Part shown: positions 1-8,337 of the stretch, piece by piece | Layout: every line of letters starts with the position of its first letter | Numbering within the stretch: position 1 is the stretch's first letter | Assembly (NCBI GenBank): GCA_013297745.1 | Contig: JAAFIM010000004.1 | Location: forward strand, 1-64,000 | Origin: Chitinophagales bacterium | GTDB taxonomy: Bacteria; Bacteroidota; Bacteroidia; Chitinophagales; Saprospiraceae | Reading direction: 5' to 3' | Length of the DNA: 64,000 nucleotides | The notes under the pieces: generated by a model | What the model was told of the DNA's origin: nothing | The model's database searches: none | What the model saw: the letters and a program-made list of their open reading frames with translations, nothing else | Made by a program: the position numbers and the translations under genes

Positions 1-12
1 AGATGTTTCACC

Positions 13-35
13 GCGTGGGGTATAAAACCCCACGC
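13..35. repeat. Perfect GC-rich hairpin in gene-free left edge
   Basis: A 9-bp perfect inverted repeat (GCGTGGGGT / ACCCCACGC) with a 5-nt loop. The CCCCACGCT core recurs near 20333-20345 and, inverted, near 42719-42728, always between genes. No run of T follows directly, so it looks like part of a dispersed element rather than a standard terminator. Confidence 0.5.
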
Positions 36-95
36 TCTCGCTTATTTTTATAACGAAAAACACATTATTTTTATAATTATAGTGCTTAATAGCTC

Positions 96-126
96 TTATT
101 ACACACTCACTTTTTAAATTCAGTAT
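96..126. repeat. End of a TIR-bounded dispersed element
   Basis: These 31 bases match the right terminal repeat of the element at 44158-44470 at 30 of 31 positions by eye. The copy ends 3 nt before the start codon of the gene at 130, so the window appears to open inside or at the edge of another copy. Its body does not resemble that of the 44-kb copy. Confidence 0.6.
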
Positions 127-129
127 TAT

Positions 130-561
130 ATGATAAAGCAAAGCAATTCGCATTTTAGTTTTACTATTTCTATCAATAATAACATTGAAAAGATTTGGGA
201 AACGCTTATTAATGTATCCACTTGGCATTTGTGGGATACAGAACTTATCGAAGCTCAACTTGAAAATAAGTTTCAAGCTGGGGCAAAAGGTACGATGATT
301 CCTAAAAAAGGGCCAAAACTCAAGTTTTATATTTCAGAAATGACACCCAACCAATCTTATACTATCAACACCATACTTCCAATAGGGGAGCTTGTCATCA
401 AAAGAAACTTAAAAATTGTAGGTGAAACTGTTGAATTTACCGATGATATACAATTTACAGGATTGCTAAAAACAATTCTTGGGTTTATATTAGGTAGACA
501 GTTTAGAAAAGTATTGCCTGAAGTTTTGCATAATTTTAAATTACTTGCAGAAAGCAAATGA
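130..561 (+). CDS. START-like (SRPBCC) domain protein
   Basis: A 143-residue soluble protein without signal peptide. The layout is that of the SRPBCC/polyketide-cyclase fold: an N-terminal strand (FSFTISINNNIEKIWETL), a helix with the family-typical tryptophans (W-x-LWD near residues 32-36), a strand-rich middle, and a long C-terminal helix (residues about 115-140). Such proteins bind hydrophobic ligands in a helix-grip cavity; the ligand cannot be told here. The stop codon overlaps the next start by 4 bases (ATGA), so it is translationally coupled to the secreted protein at 558. The start lies 3 nt from a dispersed repeat end, so its promoter may be repeat-derived. Confidence 0.75.
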   Translation: MIKQSNSHFSFTISINNNIEKIWETLINVSTWHLWDTELIEAQLENKFQAGAKGTMIPKKGPKLKFYISEMTPNQSYTINTILPIGELVIKRNLKIVGETVEFTDDIQFTGLLKTILGFILGRQFRKVLPEVLHNFKLLAESK

Positions 562-1004
562 AAATAATTCAATTATTTTTTTTATTAATAGCTTTGCAAA
601 TTAAAGCTCAAGTGAATGAACCTACACTAAACATCAGATTAAGTTTTCTAATTTTTCCCTCGTTTAGTCCTTTATTAACCTTAGAAACAAAAACATTTCA
701 AAACCTAACCGTTCAATTAGAAACCAATTTTAAAAATACTCACGGGGTTAATTTAAAATACTTTGTCAACGAACGAATGAATAAACATTATCTATTTTTA
801 GGCAATGCATTTATTAAAAGTGATTATTTGAGACAAGACCGCAAAATAACTTTTTTACCTTATGTAGGTTATGGCTACGCACACCGATTTGGCAGAACAA
901 AGGCTTGGATTTTTGATAGCAGAATAGGAATTGGATGTACTGCCAATGCGGACAATAATATAATTTTGCCAGTTATTAAAACAGGCATAGGAAAAACTTT
1001 TTAA
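558..1004 (+). CDS. Small secreted protein, possible outer-membrane beta-barrel
   Basis: 148 residues starting with a clear signal peptide (MKIIQLFFLLIALQIKAQ, likely cleaved after KAQ). The rest is rich in alternating hydrophobic and aromatic residues in short strands and ends in Phe (GIGKTF), as many outer-membrane barrels do. The length would fit only a small barrel. No family is recognised. It overlaps the START-like gene by 4 bases and is 9 bases from the following membrane protein, so the three genes form one transcription unit. Confidence 0.6.
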   Translation: MKIIQLFFLLIALQIKAQVNEPTLNIRLSFLIFPSFSPLLTLETKTFQNLTVQLETNFKNTHGVNLKYFVNERMNKHYLFLGNAFIKSDYLRQDRKITFLPYVGYGYAHRFGRTKAWIFDSRIGIGCTANADNNIILPVIKTGIGKTF

Positions 1005-1013
1005 AATCTAAAA

Positions 1014-1385
1014 ATGACCGCATTAAAAATTATTTATATAGCCAACATCATTGTAGCTGGCTGGATTAGTATTACATCTATGTCATCACCCTCTAAAGCC
1101 GCAAATACTGTTTTTCAAAACGTTTATCAAAGCACCGAACTGATGAAATTAGTAGGTTGTTTATGGTTTGCTATTGCTTTTTTATCCGTATTAGGACTTT
1201 GGCGGCCGATTTCATTTTCACCTATATTGTTAGTTCAACTTATTTACAAAAGCGCTTGGCTTTTAATTGTTGCATATCCAGCGATAAAAAACAACCAACC
1301 GTATCCAACCGGAATGGCTTTATTTTTTTTAATTTGGGTAATAATTTTACCTTTTATTATTCCGTGGAACAACTGGACTAAATAA
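1014..1385 (+). CDS. Small four-helix integral membrane protein
   Basis: 123 residues with four hydrophobic segments (about 4-22, 44-63, 69-88 and 99-117) and little else. Size and topology recall DoxX-like small membrane proteins, but no diagnostic motif is visible. It is the last gene of the 130-1385 unit and is followed by a bidirectional terminator at 1465-1490. No function is proposed. Confidence 0.6.
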   Translation: MTALKIIYIANIIVAGWISITSMSSPSKAANTVFQNVYQSTELMKLVGCLWFAIAFLSVLGLWRPISFSPILLVQLIYKSAWLLIVAYPAIKNNQPYPTGMALFFLIWVIILPFIIPWNNWTK

Positions 1386-1464
1386 ATAGTATTGGTTTTA
1401 AATTTATCTTTTTTTGTAAAAAAATTTGCTAACAGTTCAAAAATTATCCCATATAATAAAAAAA

Positions 1465-1490
1465 AGCTCCTGTTGATACAAACAGGGGCT
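1465..1490. terminator. Bidirectional Rho-independent terminator
   Basis: A 10-bp stem (AGCTCCTGTT / AACAGGGGCT, one G-T pair) with a 6-nt loop, A-tract on the left and T-tract on the right. It sits between the convergent genes ending at 1385 (+) and 1504 (-). Confidence 0.85.
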
Positions 1491-1503
1491 TTTTTTGTGG
1501 GTA

Positions 1504-2229
1504 TTATTTAGGCAGTTGGTTAAAAATAATCTCAAAATGTTGCGGCGCAAAAAAATTGCTCATACGGGTAACATCTATGCCCATTTTTTGCGCTCGGTCT
1601 GGCAATACATCTTTTTTTAATATGTTTTGGATTACGTGCCGCGACATTTCCGCGCAATACATTTCCGTGCTTTCGTGGTCGTTAAATCCCATATCAAAAC
1701 GCATATCTGCCGCTTTCAACTTATAAATTTCATTCAAAACCGCCTCTCTATTCGCCTGACTAGTTTTCAACCGAACAGCGGCTAAACTATGCTCTTGGGA
1801 GTGGCCAACGTAAGTTTTCAAACTTTCTGTTCTGACCCCGTTGCTATCTAAATCGCTAATAATGTGCAAAATATAAATTTCATCATTAGGATAACGCAAC
1901 ACAAACCCGCAATGCGTTACAGGGTAAGTTTCTTCCAAAAAATCTGCAATAAAATCGCTTACCGCCCCATATCCGCGCCTCAATAAAATATCCCCGTGTT
2001 GTAATTGGGCAATTTCCGTTTCGTTTATAGAGGCAATCGCAGCTTTTCTAAACGTTTTGGCTCCGCCCAAATTCTGCACGTGTTCAAACAATTGTCTATT
2101 TTTTGCATCGTTGCTGTCTATTTTTTCAGCAGAATTAACTTGCAGATTAGAAGCGGTATTTGTGCAGCTAAAAAAGGTTAAATTTATAAAAATAAGGGCG
2201 ATAAAAGCTAAAAAAAGTTTTTCCATCAA
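1504..2229 (-). CDS. YiiX-like papain-fold (permuted NlpC/P60) lipoprotein
   Basis: 241 residues. The N-terminus is a lipoprotein signal ending at FFSC (Cys22), so the enzyme is membrane-anchored outside the cytoplasm. Family signatures of the permuted NlpC/P60 or YiiX/YebB class are visible: GDILLRRG, a catalytic-type His in THCGF, and a catalytic-type Cys in MYCAE near the C-terminus. The permuted order (His before Cys) is typical. Members are thought to be amidases or hydrolases of peptides or lipids; the substrate here is unknown. It lies 17 nt downstream of the family-X gene at 2247 and is probably co-transcribed with it. Confidence 0.8.
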   Translation of the reverse strand: MMEKLFLAFIALIFINLTFFSCTNTASNLQVNSAEKIDSNDAKNRQLFEHVQNLGGAKTFRKAAIASINETEIAQLQHGDILLRRGYGAVSDFIADFLEETYPVTHCGFVLRYPNDEIYILHIISDLDSNGVRTESLKTYVGHSQEHSLAAVRLKTSQANREAVLNEIYKLKAADMRFDMGFNDHESTEMYCAEMSRHVIQNILKKDVLPDRAQKMGIDVTRMSNFFAPQHFEIIFNQLPK

Positions 2230-2246
2230 AAAAAATTAAAAAAAAA

Positions 2247-3017
2247 TTAAAAATTTTCTCGCAAAAAGCCAAAAGAACGTCTCGCTTTTACAAAATTTTT
2301 GCCATAAAACGCCCCTTTGACCGAGGTTAAAAAACGTCTTAATAAAAAATCAATTTCTACGTTCAAATCGCCCGCTGTTTGGCTTAATTCTGATTTATTT
2401 TGTTTTAAATCTTGACTGTCGTCCCAAGCTATAGCGTGCGCGTCCCGCAAATTTTGCCAATATGCTAAACCCCGTTTTCTGCCCGCAAAAGGATTATTAG
2501 GCTCACTCAACTTGTCAACCAGTTTGTTTAAACCTTGCAAACGCAATACATTTTTGCCCGAAAATTGATAAGAACCGTTGCTCATTTTTATCAACCCATA
2601 TTTTTGATAATAATCAGAAAGGTCGCTTAATTCGGAGTATTCATCCTGTATGTATTTGCGCAAGAATTTTGCCGAATTGTTAATCTCTTTGTTGATAGTT
2701 TCCAAAGAAATTGTGTTTGTTTTTTTGTCGTCCGTAACCGCCAAATTTTCTTCTGCCGCTTGCAAAAGTTGATTGCCCAAAGACAACATTTGATTATAAT
2801 CAATATAATCAACCGAAAAATTGGGGTGCTTATCGCGCCAAGATTCGGCTACCCGCACACAAAGTTCTGCCAATTCTACATTGCTTTTTGGCACGTTGGG
2901 CGCACGTTTGGTTTTTTTCTCTAAATTTTCCCCTTTTTTATTCTCGTTGGGCAAAAAATTAGCAGTAGGTACAACCAATTCAGATTGTATTTTTTTGTTT
3001 TCTTCGGGATTTTCCAT
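2247..3017 (-). CDS. Family-X uncharacterised protein, paralogue of 26913-27578
   Basis: About 256 residues from the chosen ATG at 3017. An in-frame ATG 15 codons upstream exists, but its extra residues are low-complexity and the ATG at 3017 has an A-rich leader like the paralogue. The N-terminus is Lys/Glu/Pro-rich and probably disordered; the rest is helical. It shares with the protein at 26913 the blocks NTISLETINKEIN, YYQKYGL, LSEPNNPFA, GLAYWQNL and RRSFGFLRE. No known domain is recognised and there is no signal peptide or membrane helix. A strong Bacteroidota promoter lies at 3091-3121, and a 41-bp tandem repeat lies about 250 nt upstream of the start. Confidence 0.7.
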   Translation of the reverse strand: MENPEENKKIQSELVVPTANFLPNENKKGENLEKKTKRAPNVPKSNVELAELCVRVAESWRDKHPNFSVDYIDYNQMLSLGNQLLQAAEENLAVTDDKKTNTISLETINKEINNSAKFLRKYIQDEYSELSDLSDYYQKYGLIKMSNGSYQFSGKNVLRLQGLNKLVDKLSEPNNPFAGRKRGLAYWQNLRDAHAIAWDDSQDLKQNKSELSQTAGDLNVEIDFLLRRFLTSVKGAFYGKNFVKARRSFGFLRENF

Positions 3018-3090
3018 TTTTAAAAAAATTTTTTGTGTGAAACGGTTAAAAAAATAAGCCAAAAAATGATAAGTTTATATTATCAATACG

Positions 3091-3121
3091 CAAAGATACG
3101 GTTTATTTTTTAATCTGCAAA
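3091..3121 (-). promoter_or_regulatory. Bacteroidota-type promoter of the family-X gene
   Basis: On the minus strand TTTG (3121-3118), 19 nt, then TATCTTTG (3098-3091), matching the -33/-7 arrangement known for Bacteroidota sigma-A. The transcript would begin roughly 65 nt before the ATG at 3017. Confidence 0.7.
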
Positions 3122-3268
3122 TTTATTTATCAAAAAAAATCATTTTTTTTACATTTTTATAAATTTTTATGCAAAAAGTAAATTCTATAGCAAATATCGT
3201 GCCAATTTTGTAAAAAAACAGCTTTTTAGATAGCTTTATTAAAAATAAAGTTGTAAAACTGTCCTCGC

Positions 3269-3387
3269 GGTTTGCAAAGTTAGTTTTTGAAATAAAAAAA
3301 CAGCTTATCGGTTTGCAAAGTTAGTTTTAAAAATAAAAAAACAGCTTATCGGTTTGCAGAATTAGTTTTAGAAATAAAAAATTATCC
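3269..3387. repeat. 41-bp tandem repeat, about 2.9 copies
   Basis: Units at 3269-3309, 3310-3350 and a diverged partial unit at 3351-3387. Each begins GGTTTGCA and contains an A-rich stretch; the first two also contain CAGCTTATC. The palindrome TTTGCAAA in the first two copies also occurs, as TTTGCAAA or TTTGCAAAT, in most units of the 42-bp array at 26318. The rest of the gene-free stretch 3063-3485 holds only the promoter and the hairpin at 3423-3468. Confidence 0.8.
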
Positions 3388-3422
3388 TTGCGTTTGGAAA
3401 AGGTAAAATTTGCAAAATAAAA

Positions 3423-3468
3423 AAAGTGCAAACGAAAGCGTATTTAATCAGCCAAACGTTTGCACTTT
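3423..3468 (-). terminator. Terminator-like hairpin of the Wzy-like gene
   Basis: A perfect 12-bp stem (AAAGTGCAAACG / CGTTTGCACTTT) with a 22-nt loop, followed on the minus strand by a T-rich run. It lies about 20 nt past the stop codon at 3486. The long loop makes it slightly atypical. Confidence 0.65.
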
Positions 3469-3485
3469 ATATTTTTATAAAAAGA

Positions 3486-4919
3486 TTATTTTTCCCAACG
3501 GTTAATAACCGCCAAAACAGCCATATTAAAAAAGAAAAAAGAACCCACTTTATCCGTTTCTATCATATCGTTCATCAATAAAAAGGCTAAAATCACCACA
3601 GTAGAAAGGGTGCAAGCCATCGCTATATCTTTGAGCCGAGCGGTAGAAAGGCTATGATAAACTTTTTCCCCCCATATCAACGTGAAGAAGTTTAATAATA
3701 CAAAAATAAACATACCCAAAAACCCCTGTTCGGACAGCAGCATTAAATAATAATTATGCACACCCGATTGTTCGGGATTATCAGAAACATAAGTTTGAAA
3801 CCGATTGAGGGTATAAAATTTATAATTGTGATAAAAACTACCGCCGCCAAAACCTGTATAAATATCTTGGTCAGCCATTCGGACGCTCGCTATCCATCTA
3901 TAATAACGCTCCATAGTGGAAACATCTTCCAACTTGTAAGTAGCGGCTACTATATCGTTCAAATCCGTATGCGCAATGGTTCTTTCGGTGGGGGCATAAT
4001 CCATAAATTTATTGCTTTGGTATAAATACCCAAAAACAGCGATTAGCAACACGGTAGCCAACATTAACACCCATTTGACCATCCGTATTTTTATCACAAA
4101 ATAAGCCCCAATTGCCAAAAATAAAGCGACATAAGCAGCCCTTGTATAAGCAAAAATTAAAGCGATAAAAAGGATGAAAATGGCAGCCCTGACCAAAAAC
4201 CAACGGGCAGAAAAGCGGGCGTACCAATTCCTAATAAAAAAAATAAGCGGTATGGTCAAAGCTATAATAGCGGCATAATTGACGTGGTTGCGAAAAAAGG
4301 GAGCGGTAGCCGCGTTAATTTCTTTGAAACCAAAACCTAATAAAGCGTGATGCGCGACCACTTTAAGCACCGCGAATATAAAAGGGATAAAAAACCAATG
4401 CAGTACTTGCTCAAAATGGCGGCTGTGGCGTAAAATATATGCGGTAACAAAGTAAAAAGTAGCAATATACCATATTTTGGCCAATAAAAACTTGGTAGAA
4501 ATCGTCAAATCAACGGCAAAAATGGTGCTAAATATATGCCAAGCGAGATGGGTTAATAATAAGACGGTGATTATATTGCCAAAAAAATGGGCTGGGATAG
4601 TATCAGGGCGGCTAATAATGATTAAAAAATAAATGCCCATAAGCCCTATAATAAGCGGTTCTACGGGCAAATCAGTACCTAATCCGTTGGGTAAGGTAAT
4701 TTCGGTGGAAATAGGTACAGCTGCCCAAAGAAAAAGGTATATTTTTTGAAAATCTACTATTGTTATAAAAATACCTAAGGGTATAATCGGCAAAAAAGCC
4801 AAAAACCATTGTTCCCACCACAGCGCAGCCGACAAAGAGGCTAATATAAAAAGGGCAAAAAGGTAGAATAGTTTGAGGGTTAAATTGGCATCGGGGGCTA
4901 AAAATGGCAGTGCGCGCAT
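3486..4919 (-). CDS. O-antigen ligase/polymerase-like membrane protein
   Basis: About 477 residues with ten or more hydrophobic helices. Near residue 400 is the Wzy/WaaL-family type segment GVHNYYLMLLSEQGFLG (a His in a loop, then an aromatic-rich helix), preceded by a large extracytoplasmic loop. Such proteins polymerise or ligate lipid-linked saccharides at the outer face of the inner membrane. ATG at 4919 is preferred: it is 5 nt after the stop of the upstream Wzz-like gene, whereas the longer reading begins with TTG at 4952 and overlaps that gene by 28 nt. It is co-transcribed with the chain-length protein. Polymerase and ligase cannot be separated by sequence alone. Confidence 0.8.
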   Translation of the reverse strand: MRALPFLAPDANLTLKLFYLFALFILASLSAALWWEQWFLAFLPIIPLGIFITIVDFQKIYLFLWAAVPISTEITLPNGLGTDLPVEPLIIGLMGIYFLIIISRPDTIPAHFFGNIITVLLLTHLAWHIFSTIFAVDLTISTKFLLAKIWYIATFYFVTAYILRHSRHFEQVLHWFFIPFIFAVLKVVAHHALLGFGFKEINAATAPFFRNHVNYAAIIALTIPLIFFIRNWYARFSARWFLVRAAIFILFIALIFAYTRAAYVALFLAIGAYFVIKIRMVKWVLMLATVLLIAVFGYLYQSNKFMDYAPTERTIAHTDLNDIVAATYKLEDVSTMERYYRWIASVRMADQDIYTGFGGGSFYHNYKFYTLNRFQTYVSDNPEQSGVHNYYLMLLSEQGFLGMFIFVLLNFFTLIWGEKVYHSLSTARLKDIAMACTLSTVVILAFLLMNDMIETDKVGSFFFFNMAVLAVINRWEK

Positions 4920-4924
4920 ATTAG

Positions 4925-6067
4925 TTAAGAAGGATTTACGTACTTTTGCCAATCGACGCGGCGATAAGTTTCTAATAAAATCAGCCCAGCCGCTCCCAAC
5001 ACAAAAGCTAAAAAAGCAGCACCAACTACGAGTAGCGAGCGGGTAGGATACGATTTTATTTTAGGGATTTGCACCCCTTCTACGACGATTAAAGATGAGG
5101 TTGGGCTATTGGCGGTAGAACGGAATTGTGCAAATTTGTTGGCTATTTCGGCCAATTCTTCGCTTATACTTTCCACTTGCGCTTCATAAAACAAGATAAT
5201 ATCCCGCCCTTTATTGAATTTGTTGAGGTTTATAGCCGTTTGCAAATCTGTATTTTCCGCCTGCAAAAGTGCCAATTTTTTGGAATAGCCGCTAATCCGC
5301 GCTTCCAAGTTGATGATAGAATCGCGTTCGCCCCCTTTTTGGGTATAAATTTGCAATTTGGCTTGCGACTCGGCTAAGGAAGATTCGGTTTGAACGATAA
5401 GCGAAGCCAACAACAAACTCTGTTGTTCTACATTATAAATCCCATATTGTTGGCGCAAAATCATTAAAGTATCCATAATTTGGCGCAATTCTTGTTTTTT
5501 ATCATTTAGGGTATTTTCATAAGTATTGATAATCATTTTTTTGTTGTCTGCGGTAGCATTTTTATACAACATATCCAATTTTTGTATCAAAGTATCCAAC
5601 ATTTGAGCCGCAAACAGAGGTTCTACATCTTCTATAGAAATTTCTACCCCGCTATATTCATTTTTTTTGACGTGATATAATTTTCGGAAACGCTTATTTA
5701 CTTTATCTTCACCTTTGGGGCTGCTGTTATCGATTTCGTACCGTTCGGCAAGGTTAAATTTTTTAATCATAAAATCTATCAAAATAGGAGATTGAGCAAA
5801 TATCAAAGCTCTATCGACCTCATCTTCGTCCCCATAAAGGCTATTATTTTCTCCATTTTCTGTATCAAAAAGTTGTTTATCTTCATTGGCAGGGATAAAA
5901 GTGGCAGAAGCGGTATAATAATTGGGGATAAAAAGGCTTAGTACGGCTGTGAGCAAAGTAGCAGCCACTACGAGAATAGATAAGGCTTTTCGCCAACGGA
6001 CTAAAGTGCCGATGATATGCAGCAGCGAAAAATCCAATTCGGGGCTGTTGGGCGGGTTGTTATTCAT
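4925..6067 (-). CDS. Wzz-like polysaccharide chain-length/export protein
   Basis: 380 residues. An N-terminal transmembrane helix (about 31-51) follows a short cytoplasmic tail, then a long periplasmic, largely helical and coiled-coil region (about 155-330). A Pro-rich segment (KIKSYPTRSLLVVGAAFLAF) leads into the second transmembrane helix. This is the polysaccharide co-polymerase (Wzz) architecture. There is no C-terminal Walker kinase, so it is not a BY-kinase fusion. Such proteins set glycan length together with a Wzy polymerase, which is encoded immediately downstream. Confidence 0.82.
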   Translation of the reverse strand: MNNNPPNSPELDFSLLHIIGTLVRWRKALSILVVAATLLTAVLSLFIPNYYTASATFIPANEDKQLFDTENGENNSLYGDEDEVDRALIFAQSPILIDFMIKKFNLAERYEIDNSSPKGEDKVNKRFRKLYHVKKNEYSGVEISIEDVEPLFAAQMLDTLIQKLDMLYKNATADNKKMIINTYENTLNDKKQELRQIMDTLMILRQQYGIYNVEQQSLLLASLIVQTESSLAESQAKLQIYTQKGGERDSIINLEARISGYSKKLALLQAENTDLQTAINLNKFNKGRDIILFYEAQVESISEELAEIANKFAQFRSTANSPTSSLIVVEGVQIPKIKSYPTRSLLVVGAAFLAFVLGAAGLILLETYRRVDWQKYVNPS

Positions 6068-6110
6068 CTTAAAAAATTAGAAAAAAAATAAATATATTTG
6101 AAAAAGCGCG

Positions 6111-6118
6111 CAAAGGTA
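6111..6118 (-). promoter_or_regulatory. -7 element of the Wzz-Wzy unit
   Basis: TACCTTTG on the minus strand, 44 nt before the ATG at 6067. No clear -33 TTTG is seen at the expected spacing. Confidence 0.5.
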
Positions 6119-6168
6119 GGTTTTATTTTATAAATATAAGGATATTCGGTTGATTTTTGAATAAAAAA

Positions 6169-6198
6169 AAAGAACTTTAGTAGGTACTAAAGTTCTTT
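6169..6198. terminator. Terminator after the first M61 gene
   Basis: A perfect 14-bp inverted repeat (AAAGAACTTTAGTA / TACTAAAGTTCTTT) around two bases, preceded on the plus strand by nine A residues that become a T-tract for the leftward gene ending at 6239. Confidence 0.85.
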
Positions 6199-6238
6199 TA
6201 TGAAGCTGACATTGATGGGTAAAACGGACACGGTTAGA

Positions 6239-8137
6239 TTAGTTGCCTCCGTCAAGCCAAATTTTGCGCAGGTTAAGTTGTGATTCGGTGGGTTTGTCTA
6301 TAAATTGAAACACGTGTTTTTTATCTACGGGCACTTTGGTAAGGGTGGCATTTAGCGTTTTGGGTTCTAATTCGCCTTTGGCATTTTTGCGCAAAACTTT
6401 AATTTCCAATTTATCCCCTTCTTTGGCATTATCCAAAAAAGTCAGCAATAAGCCCGAAACTGCTTTGACGGTGAAAGCTTTACCGTTCCAATCGGTGATA
6501 ATATCATCTTGTTTGAATCCTATACCATTTTTTCCAAAATCATCCATTTTTTCGGCTTTGGCTATATAAAAACGGCTTAAGCTATCATTTTTGAGCACGC
6601 CATTTTCTATCCCGCCAAGGGGTGAAATTTCCTCAATTTTGGCTTGTTCTGCATAAGTGATACCAAAGGGGCGCATAAATTCGTCATAGGGCAAGCGTTC
6701 TGAACCTTTAATATATTTTTGTATAAAATTTTTGATAGGGCTAACATCAGCAAAAAAGCCACTTTCTGAGATTAATTGGTAAATTTTATCAAAAAGTTCA
6801 TCATCTTTGAACGGATTGTCTTTGCCATAAAAGCCTGAAAGGTCTTTCATCATATCTTGAAGCCCATATTTGCCGTTGGAGAGCGATAATAATTGTACCT
6901 CCAAACAAGCTGCGGTCATAGCCCCTTTGTAATAGATATTGTTGTAGGCTTTGCTATAAGGTTCTACCAAGCAGTTGGCGCTCATTTCTGTGAGAGAAAA
7001 ACCATCTTTGAATTTGTAAGAGGTGCGAACTTTGTCCCCCAATATCTCTAAAAATTTATCATTAGAAATTAGGTCGAATTTAGCCTGCACGTGCTGCGAC
7101 ATATATTCTACGACCCCCTCATAAAGCCAAAGATGTTGGGACATTTTGGGGTTCATAAAATTGAAATTCTGGATTTCTTCGGAATGTATAAATAAAGGGG
7201 TTACGATATGAAAAAACTCGTGAGCTGCTATATCTGACACTTGTTTGGCTATTTTTTCGGCGGCTTCTTCTACCAAACAAAACATAGACGAGCGCGAATG
7301 TTCGAGTGCGCCAATTTGTCCTGTACCATAACCTTCAGATGAAAGATAAAGTATAAATAAATATCGGTCGACGGGTAATATACTGCCTAGATATTGATTT
7401 TGGGCTTCTACTACAGGGCGGATTTTCTTGCCTAATTCTTTGGCGGTTACTTTTTTGTTGGGAGAGAATACAACCACTTCTATTTCAGAATAACCCATTT
7501 TAAACTTCATAGTGTCGGCAACACAATACATAATAGGTTGGTCTATAAGTTCTCCATAGGATTCTGCTTGAAACACGTCGGTATCAAAATCTCCAATATC
7601 AAGACGCTCCAGCGAAGTTGCGCCATAGAAAGTGGAAGGGCGGTCAAATTTTAAGACAAAGGGCAAATTTTCTTTATTTTTGAAAAAACCAAAGCAACCG
7701 CTGTGATTGAGTACAAAAGCTTTACCCACTTCAAAGCTAGTGCCTGCTGGTTCGAATACTGGATTTTTGAGTTTGGCATCCCAAGTATCTTCTATTCTGT
7801 AGGTGATTTTATGCAGTTTTCGTTCTGCTTTGATTTTCCAAGTGTTTTGGTCTGTGCGCTCTACTTTGAGCTCTTTGCCTTTTTTGTCAAAGGCTTTCAA
7901 ATCTTGTACAAATCGCCCAAAATCTAAAATTTCATAAGTACCAGGTACGGTAGCGGGAAAATGATAAATTAGGTCTAACCCGGTAACGCTTAGGGGCGCT
8001 ATCATTTCTACCTCCAGCATATCGTTATCAACTTTACCCAAATTGATATAATATTGATAGGCTTCTGTTTCTTCTTGAGCAAACAGGGCGCCACTATACA
8101 AAGCAACGCAAATAAAACTATATAACCATTGACGCAT
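6239..8137 (-). CDS. Secreted M61 family metallopeptidase with PDZ domain
   Basis: 632 residues. A signal peptide (cleaved near ALFAQ) precedes an N-terminal beta domain. The gluzincin zinc motif is HEFFH at residues 306-310, with the third ligand in WLYEGVVEY (Glu340), as in M61 glycyl-aminopeptidase-type enzymes. A PDZ-like domain follows (about 510-610; PLGGIENGVL and GIGFKQDDIITDWNG). All catalytic residues are present. It is predicted to act in the periplasm or at the surface; the substrate is unknown. It is a close paralogue of the protein at 9924-11816, with the gene for a secreted WD40 protein between them. A terminator follows at 6169-6198. Confidence 0.9.
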   Translation of the reverse strand: MRQWLYSFICVALYSGALFAQEETEAYQYYINLGKVDNDMLEVEMIAPLSVTGLDLIYHFPATVPGTYEILDFGRFVQDLKAFDKKGKELKVERTDQNTWKIKAERKLHKITYRIEDTWDAKLKNPVFEPAGTSFEVGKAFVLNHSGCFGFFKNKENLPFVLKFDRPSTFYGATSLERLDIGDFDTDVFQAESYGELIDQPIMYCVADTMKFKMGYSEIEVVVFSPNKKVTAKELGKKIRPVVEAQNQYLGSILPVDRYLFILYLSSEGYGTGQIGALEHSRSSMFCLVEEAAEKIAKQVSDIAAHEFFHIVTPLFIHSEEIQNFNFMNPKMSQHLWLYEGVVEYMSQHVQAKFDLISNDKFLEILGDKVRTSYKFKDGFSLTEMSANCLVEPYSKAYNNIYYKGAMTAACLEVQLLSLSNGKYGLQDMMKDLSGFYGKDNPFKDDELFDKIYQLISESGFFADVSPIKNFIQKYIKGSERLPYDEFMRPFGITYAEQAKIEEISPLGGIENGVLKNDSLSRFYIAKAEKMDDFGKNGIGFKQDDIITDWNGKAFTVKAVSGLLLTFLDNAKEGDKLEIKVLRKNAKGELEPKTLNATLTKVPVDKKHVFQFIDKPTESQLNLRKIWLDGGN

Positions 8138-8202
8138 GGGAGTAAAAAAATTGGAGTGTTTATAAAAAATTTTAAATTTTATTCATAGATTGCGAAACCT
8201 AA

Positions 8203-8210
8203 CAAAAATA
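8203..8210 (-). promoter_or_regulatory. Possible -7 element of the first M61 gene
   Basis: TATTTTTG on the minus strand, 66 nt before the ATG at 8137. A second identical match lies at 8256-8263. Neither has a clear -33 element, so this is tentative. Confidence 0.35.
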
Positions 8211-8337
8211 ATACCAACTGGGGATTAATTTGTTCAGTATTTTTCTTGTGCGGGGCAAAAATAAGCCTTTTTTTTGAAAATATGCGGATTTTGGATAAAA
8301 AAGATAAAGATTTTGCTAATTCAGCCTTCGATGACTA

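Noticed and set aside
3269-3387. Small RNA or riboswitch in the 41-bp repeat region
   Set aside because: No conserved riboswitch core is visible and the repeats are simple AT-rich tandem units.
4920-4952. TTG start of the Wzy-like protein
   Set aside because: It would overlap the Wzz-like gene by 28 nt, and an ATG stands 5 nt after that gene's stop.
6336-6569. Plus-strand open frames opposite the M61, STAND and nqr genes
   Set aside because: They are shadows of well-supported genes on the other strand, with no motif or leader.
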